DNA of 64,000 nt. Source: Jannaschia formosa (lineage in GTDB: Bacteria > Pseudomonadota > Alphaproteobacteria > Rhodobacterales > Rhodobacteraceae). Below the pieces are notes generated by a model. That model saw only the letters and a list, made by a program, of their open reading frames with translations. It was not told the origin of the DNA and searched no databases. Numbering within the stretch: the stretch's first letter is position 1; the number at the start of each line of letters is the position of its first letter. Positions 8,437-15,846 of this stretch are shown here, one piece after another. Both the position numbers and the translations under genes were made by a program. The stretch spans positions 1 to 64,000 of the forward strand of contig NZ_QPLJ01000014.1 of the NCBI RefSeq assembly GCF_003340555.1, read 5' to 3'.

Positions 8437-8480
8437 ATGTCCGGCCGGGCCGGTCACGTTCGCCCTCGGGCCCCCGGGCC

Positions 8481-9311
8481 TCAGGCAGCGCGGCGCTGCC
8501 CGGAGCCGCCCTCCTCTGTCCTCGACTGCTCCAGCGCGACCTGGCTCAGCAGGATGCCGAACACGGCCTTCGAGCAGACGTCGGCGAAGGTGAAGATGCC
8601 TTGGCGGAAGACGACCCAGGTGCTGGAGTCGTTGATGCCGGGAATGCCGGGGATCATGTAGGCGAAGCCGTAGATGAACCAGGTGACGATCAGCAGGATC
8701 CAGGCGTTCTGCATCAGCCCGGCGGCGCGCGGCTCGAGCCGCGCCTTTCCGGTGCCGACCGCCTCGTTCGCGGCGTAGAGCAGGTAGAAGAACACCAGCC
8801 AGCTGAGCCCGCCCCAGATCCAGAACGGCGCGCCGCTTCCCTCGGCGAAGCCCGCGACCTGCGGCTCGTAATACTGGCCGACATAGCCGAGGACGATCAT
8901 CAGCGCGCCCGCCCCGGCAAGCTTCACCCAGCGCGAGCGCAGCTCCGCCCCGGCGAACTGCAGCACGATCAGGAACTGCGTCAGCAGCATGGGTACGTCG
9001 ATCAGCCAGTTGGCATAGCGATACCCGTTCGAGAAGACCTGACCCTCGGCGATCGAGAAGGTCATCGTCGCGGCGTCGAAGGTGAAGGCCCGGTTCCACA
9101 TCAGCCACAGCAGGAACAGCTCCAGCGTGGCCGAGACCATCACGACGCCCGAGATCACGAATGTCGTCCGATATTTTGCCGCTGCCTGGCCGACGGTCAT
9201 CGCGAAATAGAACAGCGAGGCGGCGAAGACCGCCGCCGTGAAGCTGAACATGTGTCGGATCACCTCGTATTCCCAATAGGCGTAGGTGAAGAAATTCTCG
9301 TAATTGATCAT
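8481..9311 (-). CDS. Microbial rhodopsin with NDQ motif, light-driven Na+ pump type (NaR)
   Basis: The 276-residue protein has seven hydrophobic segments and a helix-G retinal lysine in FTFADVCSKAVFGILL (D244, S247, K248). Helix C reads GYRYANWLIDVPMLLTQFL, giving R98, N101, D105 and Q112. This N-D-Q triad, spaced 4 and 7 residues, is the hallmark of Na+-pumping rhodopsins such as KR2 of Krokinobacter/Dokdonia eikastus (N112/D116/Q123); H+ pumps carry D-T/S-E/K and Cl- pumps N-T-Q. H20 aligns with KR2 H30. ATG 9311 follows GAGGAAGGCCCCC; the upstream in-frame ATG at 9344 lacks such a site. It is the first gene of an operon-like group with crtI, crtY and blh. Pump specificity is inferred from the motif. 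Confidence 0.93.
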   Translation of the reverse strand: MINYENFFTYAYWEYEVIRHMFSFTAAVFAASLFYFAMTVGQAAAKYRTTFVISGVVMVSATLELFLLWLMWNRAFTFDAATMTFSIAEGQVFSNGYRYANWLIDVPMLLTQFLIVLQFAGAELRSRWVKLAGAGALMIVLGYVGQYYEPQVAGFAEGSGAPFWIWGGLSWLVFFYLLYAANEAVGTGKARLEPRAAGLMQNAWILLIVTWFIYGFAYMIPGIPGINDSSTWVVFRQGIFTFADVCSKAVFGILLSQVALEQSRTEEGGSGQRRAA

Positions 9312-9372
9312 GGGGGCCTTCCTCAGACTGGATATGGCTCTCACGCCGGCGGACGGACCTGCCCGCCGGGCA

Positions 9373-9390
9373 ACAGGTGCTTCAACCTGT
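9373..9390. promoter_or_regulatory. Inverted repeat in the rhodopsin/trkH divergent promoter region
   Basis: The perfect inverted repeat ACAGGT-N6-ACCTGT lies 62 bases upstream of the rhodopsin ATG and about 140 bases upstream of the trkH start. Its place and symmetry suit a dimeric regulator that could control both directions. The factor is unknown, and no clear -35/-10 pair could be assigned. Confidence 0.4.
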
Positions 9391-9530
9391 GGCTGTGCGA
9401 TCTGTTGCGGTCCGGGCCGAGGTCACCGGGCCATCTTGTCGCGCCCCCCTTGCGGAACCGAGCGGCGGCCGGGCCGTTTGCCGGGCATGCAGGACCGGTC
9501 GACCGACCTTTCGTGCGCGGCTCCCGATCC

Positions 9531-10994
9531 GTGAGCCGCGACGACGCCGCACATGTCGCGCGGGTCGGCGTGATCCGCCGCTCCTGCCTGTCGCAGGCGC
9601 CGGTGCTCTGCAGCGTCGTCCTGCCGCCCTGCCTGGCGGCAGGGATCCTGGGAAGCTGGGAGCTGGCTGCCGCCCTGGCCCCGCAGGCGGTCGGGCTTCT
9701 CGCGCTCTCGGCGATGGGTCCGCAGGAAGAGGATGTCTCCTTCCGCCGGATCGAGGCGACCGTCGTCTTCTCGCTGACCTTCATCCTCGCCTGCCTGCTG
9801 TCGGCGCCGCCCTTCCTCGTGCTCGGCATGGGGCCCGTCGAGGCCCTGTTCGAGGCGACGTCCGGCATCACCTCGACCGGACTTTCGGTCGCGCGCGCCG
9901 CCGAGGACTGGCCGCCCGCGGCGCATCTGCTGCGCGGCTGGCTGCAATGGTGCGGCGGCTTCGCGCTGGCCTTCGCGGGGCTGACGATCCTGCACGACCA
10001 TGCCAGCGCGACCCGCCAGTTCGGCGCCTCGGTCTTCGACGAGCGCGACCAGCTCACGACGCTGCGCAAGCAGGCCAAGCAGCTGCTCGCACTCTACGTC
10101 GCGGTGACGGCGGTGGCGATTGCCGGCTGCATCCTCCTGCTGCCGACCTGGTGGGAGGGGCTGGCCGTCGCGCTCGCCGCGGTCTCCACCGGGGGCTTCT
10201 CGCCTCGGGCCGACAGCCTGGCGAGCTACCCGGCCGTGGCGCAGGTCTTCGTCATAGCGATCTGCACGCTGACGGCGATGTCCTTCCTCTTCTACATCCG
10301 GCTTTGGCGCAGAGGACCGCGCGCGGCGGTCTCGGCGGGCCATGCGGTGCTGTTCCTCGGGCTTCTGGCGGGCGGGACTGCGCTCTATGCCGGACTCGCG
10401 GCGCTGGGCTATGGGCCCGAGGACGGGACCTCGCTGGCGCAGGTGCTCAACTTCGTCAGCGGAATGACGACGGCGGGCTTCACCGCCGGGCCGATTGCCG
10501 CCGCTCCGCTGCTGCTGGCCTTGCTGCTCATCGGGATGGTGATCGGCGGCGACACCGGGTCGACGGCCGGCGGCATGAAGATCGGCCGCATCGCCGTCGC
10601 GATCGAGATGGTCCGGCTCAGCATCCGCCGCGCCCGCCTGCCGCCCCACGGCGTGCTGCAGCTGCGCGACCGCGGCGCGCGGCAGACGGCGGACGACATC
10701 CTCGTGGCGGGCGCGGTGCTCGTGCTCTACATTGCCACTGTGCTGATCTGCTGGGGCGCGTTCCTCGCGGCGGGCCATCCGCCTCTGGCCGCCTTGTTCG
10801 ACGTGGTGTCGGCAGTCTCGACCGTCGGTCTGTCCTCGGGGCTGACCGGGCCCGATCTCGGGCCGGTGCTGACCGGGGTGCTGACGGTCGGTATGCTTCT
10901 GGGGCGGCTCGAATTCCTGGCACTGATCGCGCTCGTGCTGCCCGGCACCTGGGTGCGGGCGCGACGTGCCGCCAAATACAGGAAGGGACCCTGA
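9531..10994 (+). CDS. trkH: K+ uptake channel subunit, TrkH/KtrB family
   Basis: TrkH/KtrB proteins form the K+-conducting dimer of Trk and Ktr systems in the inner membrane. The ~487-residue product shows the four selectivity-filter repeats of the family: TSGITSTGLSV, AAVSTGGFSPR, SGMTTAGFTAG and SAVSTVGLSSG, each preceded and followed by hydrophobic helices; GGDTGSTAGGMKIGRI is also typical. The start is uncertain: GTG 9531 and GTG 9570 are both in frame and neither has a clear ribosome binding site; the open frame continues far upstream, but through rhodopsin-antisense sequence. The trkA-like gene follows one base after the stop. The gene is divergent from the Na+-pump rhodopsin (gap about 220 bases). 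Confidence 0.88.
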   Translation: MSRDDAAHVARVGVIRRSCLSQAPVLCSVVLPPCLAAGILGSWELAAALAPQAVGLLALSAMGPQEEDVSFRRIEATVVFSLTFILACLLSAPPFLVLGMGPVEALFEATSGITSTGLSVARAAEDWPPAAHLLRGWLQWCGGFALAFAGLTILHDHASATRQFGASVFDERDQLTTLRKQAKQLLALYVAVTAVAIAGCILLLPTWWEGLAVALAAVSTGGFSPRADSLASYPAVAQVFVIAICTLTAMSFLFYIRLWRRGPRAAVSAGHAVLFLGLLAGGTALYAGLAALGYGPEDGTSLAQVLNFVSGMTTAGFTAGPIAAAPLLLALLLIGMVIGGDTGSTAGGMKIGRIAVAIEMVRLSIRRARLPPHGVLQLRDRGARQTADDILVAGAVLVLYIATVLICWGAFLAAGHPPLAALFDVVSAVSTVGLSSGLTGPDLGPVLTGVLTVGMLLGRLEFLALIALVLPGTWVRARRAAKYRKGP

Positions 10995-10995
10995 C

Positions 10996-11442
10996 ATGCG
11001 CATCATCGTCGTCGGCGCGTCGCGCTTCGGCCTCGCCACGCTGCGCCGCCTGATCGAGAACGGCCACGAGGCGGTCCTCGTGGACCGCGACCGGGACCAG
11101 CTGGACGCCGTCTCTGACGAGATCGAATGCGGGCTCATCCATGGCGACGGCACGCTGCCGTCGATCCTGCGCGAGGCCCTGGGGGACGGGGCCGACACGC
11201 TGATGATGCTGACCAACCACGAGGAGGCGAATATCGTCGGCGCCGCGGTCGGCCGCTCCATCGGGTTCGAGCGCGTGGTGGTGCAGATCGTCCGCACGCA
11301 GCTTCTGCCGATCTGCGACGAGCTCGGTCTGACCGATGTCGTGACTCCGCACGAGAAGGTGGCCCAGAGCATCGTCGCAGCGCTGGAGGAGGGCGGGACG
11401 TTCCGCGACCAGAACGTGTCCGAGGACCGGAAGGACGGGTAG
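10996..11442 (+). CDS. trkA: TrkA-like K+ channel regulatory subunit, RCK_N domain only
   Basis: The 148-residue protein is one Rossmann-type RCK_N domain: MRIIVVGASRFGLATLRRL at the N-terminus, then an acidic strand end (VLVDRD) and GDGT at about residue 55, as in TrkA/KtrA. These subunits gate the TrkH/KtrB pore in response to nucleotides. A good ribosome binding site (AGGAAGGGACC) overlaps the end of trkH, and only one base separates the genes, so they form an operon. Two oddities: the C-terminal RCK_C domain of KtrA (about 220 residues in all) is missing, and the glycine motif reads G-A-S-R-F-G instead of G-x-G-x-x-G. Confidence 0.85.
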   Translation: MRIIVVGASRFGLATLRRLIENGHEAVLVDRDRDQLDAVSDEIECGLIHGDGTLPSILREALGDGADTLMMLTNHEEANIVGAAVGRSIGFERVVVQIVRTQLLPICDELGLTDVVTPHEKVAQSIVAALEEGGTFRDQNVSEDRKDG

Positions 11443-11804
11443 CGGCGCTCGCGGCCCGTCGGTGGGTCCGGGCCGGTCCCTTGGCGCTGGGCGCCGCCGG
11501 CCCGCCTCCCGAGCCCCGGGGAGGGCAGGGACCCGTACCGCCCGGTCGCGCGACGGCTGTTCTGAAGTCGGTGGATGGCTCCTCGGGGTTGTCCCAAACC
11601 GATGCCTCCCCCAAGGACGGCCATGTAACTCCTACCGCCTCCGGCTCCGCCGCGTCTTGACGCGCCGCCCCGCGCTCCCGAGGGTCGGTCGGGCCATGGG
11701 CCCCGGGACCGAACGCCCGAAGCGCCATCCGCCGGGAAGGCCGCGGTGCGACTCTCGCTGCAAGCCACGGCGCGGCCGGCACCGGAGACGAAAGGAGAAG
11801 AGAC
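11443..11804. other. Intergenic region, no gene recognised
   Basis: These 362 bases lie between the trkA-like gene and the cupin gene. Several GC-rich inverted stretches occur just after trkA, but none has a T-run. The only functional element I can support is the AAAGGAGAAG ribosome binding site directly before ATG 11805. Confidence 0.5.
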
Positions 11805-12200
11805 ATGAAGATCACCAAGGCCGGGACTGCCGCGTCGCGCCCGGGTCCGGAGGAGTGGTTCACGGGGAAGGTCCGTCTGGACCCTCTCTTCCAGGCCGAG
11901 GAGCCGGGCCGCACCGCAGGGCTGCATGTCACCTTCGAGCCCGGCGCCCGCACGGCGTGGCATACGCACCCCGCTGGCCAGACCCTGATCGTCACCTTCG
12001 GGCGCGGCCGCGTCCAGCGCGAGGGCGGCCCGGTCGAGGAGATCTCGCAGGGCGACATCGTCTGGTTCCCGGCCGGCGAGAAGCATTGGCACGGGGCCGC
12101 GCCGGAGACGGCGATGAGCCACATCGCCATCCAGGAGAGCATCGACGGCTCGTCCGTGACATGGATGGAGAAGGTCACCGACGCGCAGTACCGCTCCTGA
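11805..12200 (+). CDS. Cupin protein resembling bacterial cupin hydroxynitrile lyases
   Basis: The 131-residue product is a single cupin barrel. The N-terminal half ([17 protein letters not shown], then [19 protein letters not shown]) and the second motif ([18 protein letters not shown]) closely resemble the Mn-dependent cupin hydroxynitrile lyase GmHNL of Granulicella. Metal ligands would be H53, H55, Q59 and H94, with H96 and Q110 also matching that enzyme as I remember it; position 40 is Leu where GmHNL has Ala. Proteins of this family are widespread and most have no proven substrate, so cyanohydrin cleavage is only one option; a small-molecule dioxygenase or isomerase is another. A strong ribosome binding site precedes ATG 11805. 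It stands alone. Confidence 0.75.
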   Translation: MKITKAGTAASRPGPEEWFTGKVRLDPLFQAEEPGRTAGLHVTFEPGARTAWHTHPAGQTLIVTFGRGRVQREGGPVEEISQGDIVWFPAGEKHWHGAAPETAMSHIAIQESIDGSSVTWMEKVTDAQYRS

Positions 12201-12443
12201 TCCGGTCCCTCGCCGGCGATGCGTCGTCGGCCCGTCATGCGGGCGCCTGTGCGGCGGACCTCGTTCGAAGACGGCGATGCCCGGCGCCGTGTGACGTCCT
12301 GGGCGAGGGAAAAGCCGCCCCCGCCATCGGACAGCGGCAGGGCGCTCTCCAAAACGGACCCGGACCGCCGGGCTGGCCGTCGTCCGGTGGCCCGTCCCCT
12401 CTGGCCCCACCAGCCGAAGCGCCTTCCGAGGCTGCGCCCCGCC

Positions 12444-13370
12444 CTACGCGCCGAGCGCGGTCTTCGGCATCATCATGTGCACGCCCTTCTCGCGGTTCAC
12501 CGTCTGGGTGACGCGCAGGTCCCCTGCGAGCGAGCAGAGCATATAGGCCTCCTCCCGCGTGATCCCGGCCATGCGGGAGGCCAGCGCGATCATGTTGCGC
12601 GTGGCCACCCGGGCGCATTCGTCGAGATCGGCATCGGTGGCAAGCGTGATCCAGTGCGTCGGCGTCTCGGCCAGCAGCATCGGCGCCATGTCGTCGCGGA
12701 GCGTCAGGCGGAAGCGGCCCTCCAGCGCGGTCTCGATGGCCGTCACGTTGACCTCGCCGTCCCCTTGGCAGCCATGACCGTCGCCGACCGAGAACAGCGC
12801 GCCCTCGGCGTGGATCGGCAGGTAGAGCGTCGTGCCCGCCACCAGCTCCTTGCAATCGAGATTGCCGCCATGGGCGCGCGGCTCGATGGTCGAGATCCGC
12901 CCCCAGGCGGGCGGCGGCGCGACGCCCATCACGCCGAAGAACGGCGCCAGCGGCAGATCGAGGCCCCAGGGCATGCGCGCCGTCATCGCCTCGGCGTCGA
13001 GGGGGATGTTGACCTGGACGGTCTTCGGGAAGTCCATCGGCAGGGTGCCCGCCAGCGGGCGGATGAAGTTGTAGCCCCAGTCCTGCCGCAGCCCGATCTC
13101 CAGGATGTCGATCTGCAGCACCTGACCCGGCCGCGCGCCCGTGACCGCCACCGGGCCGGTCAGAATGTGGCCGGGGACGGTCGGCACCCCGGCGGCGTGG
13201 ATCGCGTGCAGTTCCGGCGGAACGTGGAAGCCCTCGGGCGGAAGGACGGTCGGCCCGCCGGAGACGGTGCGGATCGTGATCTCCGCCCCGCTCTGCACTT
13301 CGGCCACGGGGCGCAGGCCCGCGTCGAAGTAGCCCCAGTGAACGGTTTCAGGCGACGCCTCGAGGATCAT
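12444..13370 (-). CDS. Acetamidase/formamidase family amidohydrolase
   Basis: This 308-residue protein belongs to the FmdA/AmdA family, which hydrolyses short-chain amides to ammonia and the acid. Supporting blocks are GHILTGPVAVTGARPGQVL, the DWGYNF region, EPRAHGGNLDCKEL, and GDGHGCQGDGEVNVTAIE, which carries conserved Asp/His/Gly positions of the family. ATG 13370 overlaps the stop of the upstream M20 hydrolase gene by four bases (13367-13370), so the pair is translationally coupled. Together they suggest stepwise hydrolysis of an N-acyl or amide compound; the substrate is not evident. Confidence 0.85.
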   Translation of the reverse strand: MILEASPETVHWGYFDAGLRPVAEVQSGAEITIRTVSGGPTVLPPEGFHVPPELHAIHAAGVPTVPGHILTGPVAVTGARPGQVLQIDILEIGLRQDWGYNFIRPLAGTLPMDFPKTVQVNIPLDAEAMTARMPWGLDLPLAPFFGVMGVAPPPAWGRISTIEPRAHGGNLDCKELVAGTTLYLPIHAEGALFSVGDGHGCQGDGEVNVTAIETALEGRFRLTLRDDMAPMLLAETPTHWITLATDADLDECARVATRNMIALASRMAGITREEAYMLCSLAGDLRVTQTVNREKGVHMMMPKTALGA

Positions 13371-14527
13371 GCGGACAGCCTCCGCTCGGCCAGCTCGACC
13401 CACCAGGAGCATCCGGTGGGGATGATCTCGTCGTTGAAGTCGTATTTCGGATGGTGCAGCCCGGCGCTCGGCCCGTTGCCGATCTGGATGTAGGCGCCGG
13501 GGCAGGCGCGCAGCATGTAGGCGAAGTCCTCGCCGCCGGTGGTGCGGGGCGCGTCGCTCTTCACCTCGCCCGCGACCGCGCGGGCGGCTTCGGCCGCGTG
13601 GACGGTCTCGGCGTCGTGGTTGACCATGACCGGGTAGGGCACCTCGTCGAACTCCAGCGTGGCGGTGGCGCCGTAGCTGGCGGCGGTAAGCTCGATGACG
13701 CGGCGGATGTCGGCGATGGCCTTCTCGCGCGTGGCGTCGTCGAAGCTGCGGATCGTGCCGCGCAGGGTGGCGGCGTCGGGGATGACGTTGAAGGCGTCGC
13801 TGTCGGTCCGGAAAGCGGTGACGGAGACGACCAGCGGCTGCTGCGGGTCGGTGTTGCGACTGACCACCGATTGCAGCGCCATCACGATGGCCGAGGCGGC
13901 GAGCGTCGTGTCCACCGTGTTGTTGGGCCGAGCCGCATGGCCGCCCTTGCCCCGCACCTCGATGCGCAGGCTGTCGACGGCGGCGTAGAACGGGCCCGGG
14001 CGGATGGCGAAGGCCCCGGCCGGCAGCAGCGGCGAATTGTGCATGCCGTAGATTTCCTCGATCCCGAAGCGGCCGATAAGGTCGTCCTGCACCATCGCCT
14101 CGGCCCCGGCGCCGCCTTCCTCGGCGGGCTGGAAGACGACGGCCACGGTGCCCGCGAAGTTGCGCGTCTCGGCGAGGTATCGCGCGGCCCCGAGCAGCAT
14201 CGCGGTGTGCCCGTCATGGCCGCAGGCATGCATCTTCCCGGGGACGGTGCTGGCGTGATCCGCTCCGGTCGCCTCGGTGATCGGCAGCGCGTCCATGTCG
14301 GCCCGCAGGCCGATGGTGCGGCCGGGCGCGCGCCCGTGGATCAGGCCGACGATCCCGGTCCGCCCGATCCCCTCGATCACCTCGTCGCAGCCGAAATCGC
14401 GCAGCTTCGCCGCCACGATCCCGGCGGTGCGGTGCACGTCATATCCCAGTTCGGGGTTCATGTGCAGGTCGCGGCGCCATTCCCTGATCTCGGGGAGCAG
14501 TTCTGCGAAGCGGTTGCGGACTGGCAT
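13367..14527 (-). CDS. M20-family amidohydrolase (hippurate hydrolase/aminoacylase type)
   Basis: The 386-residue metallohydrolase carries the M20D signatures: LHMNPELGYDVHRTA near the N-terminus, LRADMDALPITE, the metal-binding GKMHACGHDGHTAMLLGAA, FQPAEEGGAGA (catalytic and metal Glu), and the lid-domain block GKGGHAARPNNTVDT. Such enzymes cleave N-acyl amino acids or aromatic amides and act as dimers in the cytoplasm. ATG 14527 is preceded by CGGAGG; longer in-frame starts upstream have no support. It is coupled to the downstream acetamidase/formamidase-family gene. Confidence 0.88.
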   Translation of the reverse strand: MPVRNRFAELLPEIREWRRDLHMNPELGYDVHRTAGIVAAKLRDFGCDEVIEGIGRTGIVGLIHGRAPGRTIGLRADMDALPITEATGADHASTVPGKMHACGHDGHTAMLLGAARYLAETRNFAGTVAVVFQPAEEGGAGAEAMVQDDLIGRFGIEEIYGMHNSPLLPAGAFAIRPGPFYAAVDSLRIEVRGKGGHAARPNNTVDTTLAASAIVMALQSVVSRNTDPQQPLVVSVTAFRTDSDAFNVIPDAATLRGTIRSFDDATREKAIADIRRVIELTAASYGATATLEFDEVPYPVMVNHDAETVHAAEAARAVAGEVKSDAPRTTGGEDFAYMLRACPGAYIQIGNGPSAGLHHPKYDFNDEIIPTGCSWWVELAERRLSA

Positions 14528-14991
14528 GCGGGGCCTCCGGACGGGCAGGGTGAGTTTCTTGAGCGACCTAGCCCGGAGAACCGGTGGGCGTCGAGGGCTG
14601 CCGATTCCGGCGGGCCGAGCACTCCAGCACCAGACTGTGCTCGCAGCCATCTTCGGTTGCGCCCCTCGGTGATGCGGGAGATCGGTGGGCCGCGGCTGGA
14701 GGCGGACGCGGGCCGCCTGCTCAACCGGCTGGGCGGTGACGCTGTCGCAGGGTCGAAAACCGTCCAGTGCGTGTCGATGACGCCCTGTCCAGCAGCCGTC
14801 GCCAAAGGGAGATTCTCGCGACCTGGGCCGACAACACTTGTATGTTGGGGCCGGAAGGCGCATGTCCGGGTAACCATCGTTGTTCGCTTCGAACCGCTGC
14901 TTCCGTTCATCCGGCTTTCAGTTGATCGATTCAGTCTGACTTTGCCGGGCTGCCGCATACTGTGGGCAGCAATCGAACAGGAGACACGGAT
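14528..14991. other. Long upstream region of the cold-shock gene
   Basis: These 464 bases separate two divergent genes and hold no supported ORF. Just before cspA there is a small perfect inverted repeat, GCTGCC at 14949-14954 and GGCAGC at 14965-14970. It could form a 5'-UTR hairpin about 20 bases upstream of the start, a place where structured leaders of cold-shock mRNAs lie. The region reads as AT-richer than its surroundings around 14820-14960, fitting a promoter. Confidence 0.5.
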
Positions 14992-15198
14992 ATGGCCAAT
15001 GGCACCGTGAAGTTTTTCAATTCTCAAAAGGGCTTCGGCTTCATCGAAACCGATCGTGGCGGCAAGGACGTGTTCGTCCACATCTCCGCCGTCGAGCGTG
15101 CCGGTCTGACCGGCCTCGCCGACGCCCAGAAGGTGACGTTCGACGTGGAGACCGGCCGGGACGGCCGCGAAAGCGCGACCAATCTCGCCCTCGCGTGA
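14992..15198 (+). CDS. Cold-shock protein, CspA family
   Basis: The 68-residue product is a single OB-fold cold-shock domain with both RNA-binding motifs: RNP1 KGFGFI at residues 14-19 and RNP2 DVFVHIS about a dozen residues later. Such proteins act as RNA chaperones that melt mRNA structure. ATG 14992 is preceded by AACAGGAGACACGG; an earlier in-frame start would add an unconserved extension. It is monocistronic. Confidence 0.95.
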   Translation: MANGTVKFFNSQKGFGFIETDRGGKDVFVHISAVERAGLTGLADAQKVTFDVETGRDGRESATNLALA

Positions 15199-15846
15199 AC
15201 GCCTCAGGGTTGCGGGTGCAATTTGTGCCCGCCTCCCGATACTGCGCAAGCTCAACTTCCGCCAAGGCCGTGCAAGTGCGAACCAGCGCGGCCCTGGCAT
15301 CCGCCGAGTGTGGCAACGGGAAGCGCAGGCCTGACTTGGCCGTCGTTCCCAGCCCGTCTAGCCGCCTTCGCCGCCCCGTCCGCCTCGGGACTGCTCTGCT
15401 AACCCGGTCCGGGACAGGTCGCTCTGGCAAGGCCGTGGGAGACGCTGCCGGAACGGATACATCCGGTCGCTTGGCTTATCCTTCCTGTCAGCCTGTCGAC
15501 CGCTGCCTCCGCCGGGGCCGTCACGTCGAATGGCTCGACCCTTCCGGCTCCGTGGGCGACGCGGGTCGCCTTCGACACGGTGGGGTCAGGCGCTTTATTC
15601 GGATCAAGGAGCGTCCGGGCAGGTCCAGACATCATCGCCATGATCCGGCTATCCATCTTCGTCGCGACGGCGACACTCTGGCAGGCCCCTGCGATCGCCG
15701 GTGTTCTGGTCAGCCTCTGCCCGGCGTGGATCGCAGTGGCCTTCGCGCCCAGTCCCTCCGCCTGATCCCGCAATCCACAGACCGCCTGCCCGGCCCTCCG
15801 AGCCCGAGCGGGCCTTTTCTGCCGATCAACCCCCAGGAGCCAAAGC
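15199..15846. other. 648-base region without a convincing gene
   Basis: One plus-strand frame (about 15421-15765) is open and reads WLILPVSLSTAASAGAV, like a signal peptide, with a second hydrophobic stretch further on, but it has no credible start codon or ribosome binding site; it may be a decayed exported-protein gene. At 15802-15818 a short GC stem (GCCCG-AG-CGGGC) followed by CTTTT looks like a weak terminator just before the next gene. Nothing else is supported. Confidence 0.45.

Noticed and set aside
8481-9311. Assignment as H+-pumping proteorhodopsin or xanthorhodopsin
   Set aside because: The helix-C residues are N-D-Q, not D-T-E/K, so the H+ pump reading is not supported.
9373-9390. 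PpsR/CrtJ binding site
   Set aside because: The PpsR consensus is TGT-N12-ACA; here the orientation is ACA-N12-TGT, so the match is the wrong way round.
7194-10994. A single 1266-residue plus-strand reading frame
   Set aside because: The part before about 9530 is antisense to crtI and the rhodopsin gene, Arg/Gly/Pro-rich and without motifs; only the trkH part is real.
9423-12410. A 995-residue minus-strand reading frame
   Set aside because: It lies opposite trkH, trkA and the cupin gene, and its composition (Arg/Gly/His/Pro) is that of a shadow.
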